Positions 33,784 through 41,800 of a stretch of DNA of 64,000 bases are shown here, one piece after another. Both the position numbers and the translations under genes were made by a program. The stretch is from Streptomyces cylindrosporus (GTDB lineage: Bacteria; Actinomycetota; Actinomycetes; Streptomycetales; Streptomycetaceae), in the NCBI RefSeq assembly GCF_022698165.1, contig NZ_JALDAY010000008.1, positions 186,001 to 250,000 of the forward strand, in the 5' to 3' direction. Each line of letters starts with the position of its first letter. Positions within the stretch are counted from its first letter, which is position 1. The notes beneath the pieces are model-generated. The model was not told the origin of the DNA, did no database searches, and worked only from the letters and a program-made list of their open reading frames with translations.

Positions 33784-35223
33784 GTGACCACGACACATGA
33801 GCCCCCGGAGCCACCCCACGTCCACGGGTCAGGGCACGACCGTGGGCACGGCCACGGCGGCGGGCATGGGCACGCACCGGGTGGCGGGCACGCACCCGGT
33901 GGCGGGCACGGCCACAGTCACAGCCATGGCCCGGCCGCCCCCGTCTCCAAGCATCTGCGCAAGGTCATCGCGGCGATCCTCATCCCGTTCGCCGCGGCCG
34001 TGGTGGTCGGCCTCGCGGTGCTGTGGCCCGGCGGCGCACCGGCGCACGAGCGCACCGGCGTGGGCTTCGACCGGCAGACCCAGCAGGCGACCGTCACCAA
34101 GGTCGTCAGCGTGAGCTGCAAGTCGGTGAACGCCTCCAGCGGGTCCTCGACCGGTGACACCTCCACCACCGGGGACTCCTCCGCGAAGCAGGAGGAGAAC
34201 GGCACCTGCAAGAAGGCGACGATCCGCGTCGACTCCGGCAAGGACAAGGGCCGTACGTTCACCGAGATCGTGCAGCCGGACCAGTCGCGGCAGTTGCACG
34301 AGGGCGAGAAGGTCGTGGCCGCCTACGAACCCTCCGCGCCCAAGGACCTGCAGTACTCGGTGACCGACGTGAACCGCCGGTTCCCGATGGCTCTGCTCGC
34401 TGGCATCTTCGCGCTCGCCGTCGTCGTGGTGGGGCGACTGCGGGGCGTCATGGCCCTGGTCGCGCTGGCCATCAGCTTCCTGATCCTGAACTTCTTCATC
34501 CTGCCCGCGATCCTTCAGGGCTCGAACCCGCTGCTCGTGGCGGTGATCGGCTCCAGCGCCATCATGCTGATCGCCCTCTACACATGCCACGGACTGTCGG
34601 CCCGCACCTCCGTCGCCGTGCTCGGCACGCTGATCTCCCTGATACTGATCGGCGTTCTGGGCTCGGAGTTCATCGACTGGGCGGCCCTCACCGGCAACAC
34701 CGACGACAACACCGGCCTGATCCACGGCCTGTATCCGTCGATCGACATGAGCGGTCTGCTGCTCGCGGGCGTCATCATCGGCTCGCTCGGCGTCCTGGAC
34801 GACGTGACGGTGACACAGACCTCGGCCGTCTGGGAGCTGCACGAGGCCAACCCGGCGATGGGCTGGCGCGGGCTGTACCGCGCGGGCATCCGGATCGGCC
34901 GCGACCACATCGCCTCCGTGGTCAACACGCTCGTCCTCGCCTACGCGGGCGCCGCGCTGCCGCTGCTCCTGCTCTTCTCCATCGCCCAAAGCAGTGTCGG
35001 CACCGTCGCCAACAGTGAACTGGTCGCCGAGGAGATCGTGCGCACGCTGGTGGGCTCGATCGGCCTGGTCGCCTCGGTACCGGTCACCACACTGCTCGCG
35101 GCGCTGGTGGTCGCGGCTGACCGACCCGAACCCGGGGCGGTACCGGCGACGGCGACGGCAACGGCCGGTGCGGCACCGGCGGCACCCGCACGCGCGGGCA
35201 GGGGCAGGCGCCGTAAGCACTGA
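33784..35223 (+). CDS. YibE/F-family membrane protein with His-rich N-terminus
   Basis: This is a 479-residue protein. Residues 1-50 are a His/Gly-rich tail made of short repeats (GHGHGGGHGHAPGGGHAPGG and similar), likely to bind metal ions. A membrane helix (about 58-82) is followed by a soluble domain (about 90-195) with two Cys residues, then six or seven helices of the YibE/F domain (LHEANPAMGWRGLYRAGI is a family hallmark). The function of the family is unknown. The GTG at 33784 starts before the His tail. It is not linked to a metal regulator. Confidence 0.85.
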   Translation: MTTTHEPPEPPHVHGSGHDRGHGHGGGHGHAPGGGHAPGGGHGHSHSHGPAAPVSKHLRKVIAAILIPFAAAVVVGLAVLWPGGAPAHERTGVGFDRQTQQATVTKVVSVSCKSVNASSGSSTGDTSTTGDSSAKQEENGTCKKATIRVDSGKDKGRTFTEIVQPDQSRQLHEGEKVVAAYEPSAPKDLQYSVTDVNRRFPMALLAGIFALAVVVVGRLRGVMALVALAISFLILNFFILPAILQGSNPLLVAVIGSSAIMLIALYTCHGLSARTSVAVLGTLISLILIGVLGSEFIDWAALTGNTDDNTGLIHGLYPSIDMSGLLLAGVIIGSLGVLDDVTVTQTSAVWELHEANPAMGWRGLYRAGIRIGRDHIASVVNTLVLAYAGAALPLLLLFSIAQSSVGTVANSELVAEEIVRTLVGSIGLVASVPVTTLLAALVVAADRPEPGAVPATATATAGAAPAAPARAGRGRRRKH

Positions 35224-35275
35224 GGCGGCGAGGCCGACCGTACTGGCACGGGGAGGACCGACCGACAGCACTGCG

Positions 35276-35401
35276 GCGGGGAGGACCAGCTCCGGCCCGC
35301 CGCGGGCCGACTCCGGCCCGCCGTAGGCAGACGCCGGTCCGCCACGGGCAGACTCCAGCCTCCTGCACGCAGACCCCGGCCCGGAGCGGAGCGGACTCCG
35401 G
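35276..35401. repeat. 21-bp imperfect tandem repeat
   Basis: Five consecutive 21-base units (35297-35317, 35318-35338, 35339-35359, 35360-35380, 35381-35401) follow the pattern CCGCCRYGGGCAGACTCCGGC with a few changes each. A more diverged unit precedes them (35276-35296). The period equals seven codons. They lie between the YibE/F gene and the convergent ssgA gene. No gene reading through them is convincing. Confidence 0.7.
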
Positions 35402-35458
35402 TCGCCGCAGCCCCGGCCCACTTCCGCAGAAGCGTTCCTTCGGCCTTGTCTCCCCGCG

Positions 35459-35896
35459 TCAGCCCGCGCTCTGTTCCTCCGCCAGGATGCGGTCCAGCGC
35501 CTCGTCGAGATGGGCGTCGAAGTCCGCGAGGGCGCCCTCCTGGCCGAGCGGCACCAGCTTGTCGGTGCGGTCGAGAAAGGCGATGAGGGGCGCCGTCGAG
35601 GAACGGAACAGGGCCTGGTCGCGCCCGACCTGAAGCCGGATCAGGACCTCGCACAGCGAGTCGGGTTCGGCGGGCGAGACGCGCACGTCCCCGTCCCCGC
35701 ACGGCCGGCCCACCCCGTCGATCAGCAGCTCCCGGCCGAACGCCCAGGTCACCGGGGCGTCGCCGGGCAGATGGAAGGTCAGCCGCACGGCATACGGATC
35801 ACAGGGCTCGTAACGCAGCTCCACCGGGATACGGAAGGAGAGCTCCTCGGAGACGAGAAAGCTCATCATGACCTCTGCCTGTACGGACTCGCTCAT
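35459..35896 (-). CDS. ssgA: sporulation cell-division activator SsgA
   Basis: This small acidic protein is of the SsgA-like (SALP) family, found only in sporulating actinomycetes. The core is SFLVSEELSFRIPVELRYEP, AVRLTFHLPGDAPVTWAFGRELL, then LIRLQVGRDQALFRSSTAPL and a Leu/Asp-rich C-terminus (split by normal spacing). SsgA promotes sporulation septum formation and helps localise SsgB and FtsZ. The longest start (35896, 145 residues, GGGG 6 bases upstream) is listed; starts at 35869 or 35866 would give 136 or 135 residues, nearer the known length. ssgR lies 98 bp upstream on the same strand. Confidence 0.93.
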   Translation of the reverse strand: MSESVQAEVMMSFLVSEELSFRIPVELRYEPCDPYAVRLTFHLPGDAPVTWAFGRELLIDGVGRPCGDGDVRVSPAEPDSLCEVLIRLQVGRDQALFRSSTAPLIAFLDRTDKLVPLGQEGALADFDAHLDEALDRILAEEQSAG

Positions 35897-35994
35897 CGCC
35901 TACCCCGTCATAGGAAGCCGTCTGGCTGGGAATCATCCCCTGACACTGATGAAATCTTGCTGAAAGTACACGGCAGATCACAAGGAGTGAGTTT

Positions 35995-37020
35995 TCAGAT
36001 ACTGATAGAGATCGCGAGCGACCCCAGCAGGCGTCCCACCTCGCGTTGCAGTTGCTGCGCCGCTGACACCAGCCGATCGGCCTGGTGCGCGGGCAGGGAG
36101 ATCGCCATCGTGGCGGCCGTGGTGCCCAGGGTGATCGGGATCGCCGCGCAGACCGTGCCCAGCGCGTACTCCTGCCGTTCCATGACCGGCTCCATCCGCC
36201 GCGTCCGCTCCAGCCGCCGCAGCAGTGTGTGGTCGTCACGCACCGTGTACGGGGTGATGGACTGCACGGGGTAGCGGTCGAGGTGGTCGCGGCGGGCGTC
36301 CTCGTCGAGCTGGGAGAGCAGGCACAGCCCGATCGCGTGCGCGTGGGCGGTCTCGCGGAAGTCGGCCCACTCCTCGACCGCCGGATTGCCCGGGGTGTCG
36401 GAGACGCACATGACGTCGATCTCGCCGTCCCGGTACACCGCGTAGTACACGGGTACGCCGATCGCGTCCCGCCAGTCGGCGAGTGCCTCGACCACCGTGC
36501 TGCGACGTTTCTGCTGGGCGCCGCTGCTGCCCAGCCGCTCGGCCGCTTCGCCGAGGAAGAACAGCCCTTTGTCGCGGCGCAGATAGCCCTCGTGCACCAG
36601 GGTGCGCAGCAGGTGGTAGGCCGTGGGGAGGGCGAGGCCGGTCTCGCGGGCGAGTTGCTTGGCGGGGGCGCCGTGCGCATGCTCGGCGACGCATTCCAGA
36701 AGGCGCATGGCGCGCTGCACGGAGCCGATGAGGGTCGCGGACTGGGGCTGTGCGGCCGGGGATTCCGGGTGCGCCGTCGTCGGGACGTCCGGGGGCCGTG
36801 TCGAAACCGGCCGAGGTGCCGTCCTCCGGGTCGGCTGCGGCCGCGCGGGGGTCGGGGGGCGCGGCCGGGCCGGGGGTGCGGCCGCCGGTGCGGCCGTCGC
36901 ACGCTCCTGCGTCGCGGGGCCGGGCTGCTCGGGCGGCCGGAGGTGCCCCGGGGGCGGTACGGAGGGCTGGGCCGATCCTGGCGGTGCGTGGGGGTCGGTG
37001 AGTGCGGTGTCCGTGGCCAA
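35995..37020 (-). CDS. ssgR: IclR-family regulator SsgR
   Basis: This is a 341-residue regulator. Residues about 95-160 are the IclR winged helix (SVQRAMRLLECVAEHAHG, KQLARETGLALPTAYHLLRT), followed by an IclR effector domain to the C-terminus. The identification as SsgR rests on its position directly upstream of ssgA in the same direction; in S. coelicolor SsgR is the activator of ssgA. The first 90 residues are very rich in Pro, Ala and Arg and unlike any domain. If that stretch is not translated, an internal GTG/ATG nearer the helix-turn-helix would be the start. Confidence 0.88.
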   Translation of the reverse strand: MATDTALTDPHAPPGSAQPSVPPPGHLRPPEQPGPATQERATAAPAAAPPARPRPPTPARPQPTRRTAPRPVSTRPPDVPTTAHPESPAAQPQSATLIGSVQRAMRLLECVAEHAHGAPAKQLARETGLALPTAYHLLRTLVHEGYLRRDKGLFFLGEAAERLGSSGAQQKRRSTVVEALADWRDAIGVPVYYAVYRDGEIDVMCVSDTPGNPAVEEWADFRETAHAHAIGLCLLSQLDEDARRDHLDRYPVQSITPYTVRDDHTLLRRLERTRRMEPVMERQEYALGTVCAAIPITLGTTAATMAISLPAHQADRLVSAAQQLQREVGRLLGSLAISISI

Positions 37021-37241
37021 GGGTCACTCCCGAAGCGCGAGGGGGCAGCCCGTGCGGGGGAACACGGGAGGGGGTGTACGCCGCTCGCGGGGGTCGTCCC
37101 CGCGTCGAGTTCCGGACTCTAACGGCCCGCGACCGTCCTGGGACGGCCTGCCCGGAAAACTTCCCTCGCGCGAGGGAACCGATGATTCCTGTTACCGATC
37201 ACCGACTTCCGCGGCCACCGGTCACCGGCTCCCCGCGCCCC

Positions 37242-37454
37242 TCACCAGTCGCTGCGCGACGAGGAGCTCGACGTGAACTTCCGCACCACGTAGATCAGTC
37301 CGCCGACCAGGGCCACGAAGACCAGCACCTTGAAGAGCAGCCCGATGACGAAGCCGACGACGCTCGCTATCAGGCCGCCGAACACGACCAGGGCGATGAC
37401 CGGCACCGCGATCCACTTCACCCACCAGGGAAGTCCCGCGAAGATCTCTCCCAT
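37242..37454 (-). CDS. small membrane protein, DUF5326-like
   Basis: This is a 70-residue protein starting MGEIFAGLPWWVKWIAVPVI, with two closely spaced hydrophobic helices (about 12-36 and 38-60) and a Ser-rich tail (TSSSSSRSDW). The amphipathic WW start and size match a family of conserved Streptomyces membrane proteins of unknown function. It is monocistronic, with about 200-bp gaps on both sides. The ATG at 37454 is used; an upstream extension is Arg-rich and unconvincing. Confidence 0.75.
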   Translation of the reverse strand: MGEIFAGLPWWVKWIAVPVIALVVFGGLIASVVGFVIGLLFKVLVFVALVGGLIYVVRKFTSSSSSRSDW

Positions 37455-37664
37455 TGCTCTCGTCCTTACCTCTCCGCCCGTCGCTCGCACCGGGTCCGTC
37501 GATGACCCGGGTCTTGGATGCCGGATCCTTCTGATGTCCTGCACTCGATGCTAGGGCCGGGAGGGTGCCCGGCGGGGGCCTCGCATCCCTTGTCCTCCCC
37601 TGATCGAACCCCTAGGGAACCCCGAGGCGGCGGATCGGCTTCGCGGTGGAGACCGGCTCTCGGC

Positions 37665-37982
37665 TCAGCTCTCCGGCGGCGAGAACACCACGAGCACCCG
37701 CAGGTCCTCGCTGATGTGGTGGAACTTGTGGGCGACCCCGGCCGGCACGTAGATCACGCTGCCGCGCGCCACCTGGGTGGTCTCCAGGCCGACGGTGATC
37801 GCGGCGCGGCCGCTCACAACGAAGTAGACCTCGTCCTGGTTGTGCGGCTTCTGTGGATCATGCTCACCGGCGTCGAGCGCGTACAACCCGACCGACATGT
37901 TCCGCTCCCGCAGAAACTGCAGGTAGGCGCCGTCGTTCGCGGCGCGCTCCGCCTCCAGTTCGTCCAGCCGGAATGCCTTCAT
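37665..37982 (-). CDS. cupin-domain protein
   Basis: This is a 105-residue single-cupin protein. The barrel motif includes HDPQKPHNQDEVYFVVSGRA (two His and a Glu as metal ligands) and, in motif 2, PAGVAHKFHHISED. Such small cupins may be isomerases, dioxygenases or ligand sensors; nothing nearby fixes the role. It is divergent from the holin-like gene 59 bp away. Confidence 0.85.
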   Translation of the reverse strand: MKAFRLDELEAERAANDGAYLQFLRERNMSVGLYALDAGEHDPQKPHNQDEVYFVVSGRAAITVGLETTQVARGSVIYVPAGVAHKFHHISEDLRVLVVFSPPES

Positions 37983-38041
37983 CGCCGTTGTCGCCCTCGT
38001 CCCGCTGCTCGTATCCGATCTCGTCTGCCACGATCAGACAC

Positions 38042-38419
38042 ATGAAGAATTTCGTAGTCAAGACGATCGCCAACGCGGGGGCCCTGGCGGTCGCGGTATG
38101 GCTGCTGGACAAGATCACCCTCACCGGTGACAGCACAGGCAAGAAGGCCTGGACCCTGATCCTCGTCGCCCTCGTCTTCGGCCTGGTGAACTTCCTGGTC
38201 AAGCCGATCGTGAAGGTGCTGTCCTTCCCGCTCGTCATCCTGACGCTCGGCCTGTTCACGCTCGTCGTCAACGCCCTGATGCTGCTGCTGACCTCATGGC
38301 TGGCCGACAAGCTCGACCTCAGCTTCCACGTCGAGGGCTTCTGGACCGCCGTCCTGGGCGGCCTGATCATCTCGATCGTCTCCTGGGCGCTGCACGTCGT
38401 CCTGCCCGACGAGGACTGA
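38042..38419 (+). CDS. holin superfamily IV / YvlD-like membrane protein
   Basis: This is a 125-residue protein with four membrane helices, starting MKNFVVKTIANAGALAVAVW. FGLVNFLVKPIVKVLSFPLVI and LTLGLFTLVVNALMLLL are the characteristic segments of this family (phage holin 4_2/DUF360). Despite the name there is no lysin gene, so a phage origin is not implied. It starts an operon with ptpA (7-bp gap) and a PLP enzyme (4-bp overlap). Function unknown. Confidence 0.85.
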   Translation: MKNFVVKTIANAGALAVAVWLLDKITLTGDSTGKKAWTLILVALVFGLVNFLVKPIVKVLSFPLVILTLGLFTLVVNALMLLLTSWLADKLDLSFHVEGFWTAVLGGLIISIVSWALHVVLPDED

Positions 38420-38426
38420 GCAGGCC

Positions 38427-38918
38427 ATGACCTATCGCGTCTGCTTCGTCTGCACCGGCAACATCTGCCGTTCCCCGATGGCGGAGTCGGTCTTCCGCGC
38501 CCGTGTGGCGGAGGCGGGGCTGAACGACCGGGTCGAGGTCGACAGCGCCGGCACCGGCGGCTGGTACGAGGGGGACGGTGCCGACCCGCGCACCGTCTCC
38601 GTCCTGGAGGCGAACGGCTACGACGGCACCCACACGGCCCGTCAGTTCCAGCCGTCGTGGTTCGCCCGCCTCGACCTCGTCGTCGCCCTCGACACCGGCC
38701 ACCTCAAGGCCCTGCGCCGCCTGGCCCCCACCCCGGAGGACGCGGCGAAGGTCCGGCTGCTGCGCTCGTTCGGGCCCGTGGCGGGTGACGACCTCGACGT
38801 CCCGGACCCCTACTACGGGGGCATGGACGGCTTCGAGGAGTGCCTTGAGATGGTGGAGGCGGCGAGCGAGGGTCTGCTCGCCGCGGTACGCGAGCAGGTG
38901 GAGGGACAGGCGGCATGA
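38427..38918 (+). CDS. ptpA: low-molecular-weight protein tyrosine phosphatase
   Basis: This is a 163-residue LMW-PTP. The P-loop CTGNICRS near residue 9 contains the nucleophilic Cys and phosphate-binding Arg, and VPDPYYGG (about residue 125) carries the general-acid Asp. It removes phosphate from phosphotyrosine. The S. coelicolor orthologue has been linked to antibiotic production. It is the middle gene of a three-gene operon, 7 bp after the holin-like gene and overlapping the next gene by 4 bases. Confidence 0.94.
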   Translation: MTYRVCFVCTGNICRSPMAESVFRARVAEAGLNDRVEVDSAGTGGWYEGDGADPRTVSVLEANGYDGTHTARQFQPSWFARLDLVVALDTGHLKALRRLAPTPEDAAKVRLLRSFGPVAGDDLDVPDPYYGGMDGFEECLEMVEAASEGLLAAVREQVEGQAA

Positions 38919-40060
38919 GTGATTCGGGTACGTCGGTGGGCGAAGGCGACGGCACGCGCGCGGTGCGGGCGGGACTGCCCGAGGCGGTCAAGAACGAACC
39001 GACGCTGCCCGGCCCGGTGTTCGCCGCCCACTACCACCTGCCGGGCGACGTCAGCGGCCCGTACACCTACGGCCGCGACGACAACCCCACCTGGACCCTG
39101 CTGGAGCGGGCCATCGGCGAGCTGGAGGCGCCCGCACGGGAGGACGTCGAGACGCTCGTCCTCGCCTCGGGCGTGGCCGCCGCCTCGGCGGTGCTGTTCT
39201 CCCAGGTGCGCGTCGGCGACGCCGTCGTACTGCCGAACGACGGCTACCAGGTACTGCCCCTGCTCCGCGCCCAGCTGGAGGCGTACGGCGTAGAGGTGCG
39301 CACCGCGCCGACGGCCAACGACGCCCAGCTCGACGTCCTCGACGACGCCAAGCTGCTGTGGATCGAGACGCCGTCGAACCCCGGACTCGACACGTGCGAC
39401 ATCCGGCGGCTCGCGGAGGCGGCACACGCGCGTGGCGCGCTCGTCGCCGTCGACAACACCCTCGCGACGCCCCTGGGACAGCGCCCGCTGGAGCTCGGGG
39501 CCGACTTCTCGGTGGCCAGCGGCACCAAGCAGCTGACCGGGCACGGGGACGTGCTGCTCGGTTACGTCGCCGGCCGGGACGGCGAGGCCATGGCCGCCGT
39601 ACGGCGCTGGCGGAAGATCGTCGGGGCGATTCCGGGACCCATGGAGGCCTGGCTCGCGCACCGTTCGATCGCCACGCTCCAGCTGCGGGTCGACCGGCAG
39701 TGCGCCACGGCCCTCACCGTCGCCGAGGCGCTGCGGGAGCGGCCCGAGGTGACCGGGCTGCGCTATCCCGGGCTGCCCGACGATCCCGCGCACAAGGTCG
39801 CCGCGCAGCAGATGCGCCGCTACGGGTGCGTGGTGTCGTTCACGCTGCCCACGCGCGCGCGTGCCGAGCGTTTCCTCGACGCTCTGCGGCTGGTGGACGA
39901 CGCGACGAGCTTCGGGGGTGTGCGGTCCACGGCCGAGCGTCGCGGACGCTGGGGCGGGGACGCGGTGCCGGAGGGCTTCATCCGGCTCTCGGTCGGCGCC
40001 GAGGATGCCGAGGACCTGGTGGCGGATGTGCTGCGGGCGCTGGACGAGTCGGCGGAATGA
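38915..40060 (+). CDS. cystathionine gamma-lyase/synthase-family PLP enzyme
   Basis: This is a 381-residue fold-type I enzyme of the Cys/Met metabolism PLP family. It contains IETPSNPGLDTCDI, LVAVDNTLATPLGQRPLELG, and the PLP lysine in SVASGTKQLTGHGDVLLGYV (about residue 205). Near the C-terminus SFGGVRSTAERR binds the substrate carboxylate. Lyase versus synthase cannot be decided by sequence alone; Streptomyces orthologues are usually annotated as lyases. The start overlaps the ptpA stop. A strong terminator hairpin follows. Confidence 0.88.
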   Translation: MSDSGTSVGEGDGTRAVRAGLPEAVKNEPTLPGPVFAAHYHLPGDVSGPYTYGRDDNPTWTLLERAIGELEAPAREDVETLVLASGVAAASAVLFSQVRVGDAVVLPNDGYQVLPLLRAQLEAYGVEVRTAPTANDAQLDVLDDAKLLWIETPSNPGLDTCDIRRLAEAAHARGALVAVDNTLATPLGQRPLELGADFSVASGTKQLTGHGDVLLGYVAGRDGEAMAAVRRWRKIVGAIPGPMEAWLAHRSIATLQLRVDRQCATALTVAEALRERPEVTGLRYPGLPDDPAHKVAAQQMRRYGCVVSFTLPTRARAERFLDALRLVDDATSFGGVRSTAERRGRWGGDAVPEGFIRLSVGAEDAEDLVADVLRALDESAE

Positions 40061-40113
40061 CCGCTTCAGGGCCTGCTTCACGGACACCCGGCCGGTGTTC
40101 CGCTACGTACAAC

Positions 40114-40152
40114 GGACGGTCCGAGCCTCCCCCCTCGTGGCTCGGACCGTCC
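40114..40152 (+). terminator. rho-independent-type hairpin after the PLP-enzyme gene
   Basis: GGACGGTCCGAGCC (40114-40127) pairs perfectly with GGCTCGGACCGTCC (40139-40152) across an 11-base loop. It lies 54 bases after the stop codon. There is no U-tract, as is normal for Streptomyces. Confidence 0.8.
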
Positions 40153-40301
40153 TCGGTTCCGCGCGCGAAGAACCGCGCGAACAAGGCTAGTTGACTCTGT
40201 GTCAGTGTCCAATCACAGTAGCGACAGAGACCTATCGACTTATTTATAGTTGGGCCCTGCCTGGGGGCGGGAGAAGGGCAGGGAACCGGGGAGGGCGAAC
40301 G

Positions 40302-41207
40302 ATGGATCTGGCCTTGCTGCGCACCTTTGTGACCGTGCATCGGGCCGGCTCGTTCACCCGCGCCGCCGCCCTGCTCGGCCTGTCGCAGCCGGCCGTGACC
40401 TCGCAGATCCGCACGCTGGAACGGCAGCTGGGCCGCCCCCTCTTCCTTCGGCAGGCCCGCGGAGTTACCCCGACGACCATCGGCGACGAGCTCGCGCACA
40501 AGGCCGCCCCGCATCTCGACGCCCTGGTGGAGATCGCCGAGACGGGCCTCGACGACGAGTCCTCGTTACGGACCCTGCATCTCGCCGGTCCCCCCGAGTT
40601 CACCGCGGAACGCGCGCTGCCCGCCCTCACGGAGCTGACCGGCGAGGACGGCCAGGGTTTCGCCCTGCGCGCCTCCTTCGGGAACGCCGAGGAGACCCTG
40701 GAGGGGCTGGCCGCCGGGCATCACGATCTGGCCATCAGTACGGCCCGTCCGCGCGGCGCCCTGCTCACGGCGACTCCGCTCTGCGACGAGGAACACGTCC
40801 TGGTCGCCTCTCCGGCGCGGGCCGAGCAGATCGGCCCCGAGAAGCCGCGGCGCAAGGGAGCACCCGCGCTGGAAGACGTCCCCGTGGTCGAGGTGCACGA
40901 GTCGCTGCCCTTCGTCTCGCGCTACTGGGCCTCCGTCTTCGACTCCCGCCCCGCCGCCCCGGGCACCGTCATCGTCCCCGACCTGCGCGCCGTCCTCGCC
41001 TGCGCCGCCGCGGGCGCGGGACTCGCGGTGCTGCCCCGCTATCTGTGCGCCACCGCCCTCAAGCGCGGCGATGTCGTCGCTCTGCACGACCCCGCCGTAC
41101 CGCCACTGCGCACGTACTTCCTCGTGGTCCGCACCGGCACTCTCGCGATGCCGCATATCGCGCGGGCTCACGAATGGCTGCTGCGGGCGGCGGACGACTG
41201 GTGCTGA
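40302..41207 (+). CDS. LysR-family transcriptional regulator with TTA codon
   Basis: This is a 301-residue LysR protein. The helix-turn-helix is at about residues 18-40 (SFTRAAALLGLSQPAVTSQI), the linker is RQARGVTPTTIGDEL, and a full effector-binding domain follows. Leu89 is TTA at 40566-40568, so expression should depend on the bldA tRNA. The ATG at 40302 was chosen over an upstream in-frame codon because it begins the canonical MDLALLRTFVTVHRAGS. The AT-rich upstream gap contains CTCTGT/ACAGAG arms (about 40195-40229), a candidate site for autoregulation. Targets are unknown. Confidence 0.9.
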   Translation: MDLALLRTFVTVHRAGSFTRAAALLGLSQPAVTSQIRTLERQLGRPLFLRQARGVTPTTIGDELAHKAAPHLDALVEIAETGLDDESSLRTLHLAGPPEFTAERALPALTELTGEDGQGFALRASFGNAEETLEGLAAGHHDLAISTARPRGALLTATPLCDEEHVLVASPARAEQIGPEKPRRKGAPALEDVPVVEVHESLPFVSRYWASVFDSRPAAPGTVIVPDLRAVLACAAAGAGLAVLPRYLCATALKRGDVVALHDPAVPPLRTYFLVVRTGTLAMPHIARAHEWLLRAADDWC

Positions 41208-41271
41208 CCTGGGCTTTTCCTGTCTCGTTTCCGTCGTCACGGGCTGAGCTCGGCCGATGACAACACGCGAT

Positions 41272-41285
41272 GTTTCACGTGGAAC
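41272..41285. other. parS-like site (one mismatch)
   Basis: GTTTCACGTGGAAC differs from parS at one position (G for A at base 11). It lies between the LysR gene and the Nudix gene, 22 bp before the latter's start. Confidence 0.7.
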
Positions 41286-41306
41286 CATCCGGGCCACATT
41301 CCACCC

Positions 41307-41789
41307 ATGACCGTCCGACCCGTGGTCAAGCGCACCGCACGCGCCGTCCTCCTCGACGGCGACGACATGATCCTGATCAAGCGCACCAAACCCGGCGTCG
41401 ATCCCTACTGGGTCACCCCCGGTGGCGGGGTCGAGCCCGGGGACACGACCGTCGTCGACGCCCTGCACCGCGAGGTGTACGAGGAGCTCGGCGCCAAGAT
41501 CACCGACGTGGTGCCCTGCTTCGTCGACACCGTCGAGCACATCGGTGCGGACGGCGGTGCGACCGGCGTGAAGGTGCAGCACTTCTTCGTCTGCCACCTG
41601 GAGTCCATGGACACGTCGCTGCGGCACGGCCCCGAGGTGGACGAGCCGGCCGGCGAGTACGAGATCGTGCGCGTGCCGTTCACCCGTGTCGGGATCGCCT
41701 CGGTCCATCTCGTCCCGCTGTCGCTGCGGCACTACCTGGACGGCAACATCGAGGGTGTACGGGCCATGCACGCCCCGGACCTGGGCTGA
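41307..41789 (+). CDS. Nudix hydrolase
   Basis: This is a 160-residue protein. The Nudix box G-x5-E-x7-REUxEExGU is complete in GGGVEPGDTTVVDALHREV followed by YEELGA, near residues 36-60. It hydrolyses a nucleoside diphosphate linked to some moiety; the substrate is not predictable. It is monocistronic, with a parS-like site immediately upstream, and converges on the flavohemoprotein gene 11 bp away. Confidence 0.92.
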   Translation: MTVRPVVKRTARAVLLDGDDMILIKRTKPGVDPYWVTPGGGVEPGDTTVVDALHREVYEELGAKITDVVPCFVDTVEHIGADGGATGVKVQHFFVCHLESMDTSLRHGPEVDEPAGEYEIVRVPFTRVGIASVHLVPLSLRHYLDGNIEGVRAMHAPDLG

Positions 41790-41800
41790 CCCCGGCCGGC

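Noticed and set aside
35276..35401. CRISPR array
   Set aside because: The 21-bp units are directly contiguous with no spacers and are not identical.
38042..38419. holin-like gene as a prophage remnant
   Set aside because: No lysin, structural or integrase gene is near, and the family is widespread as a chromosomal membrane protein.
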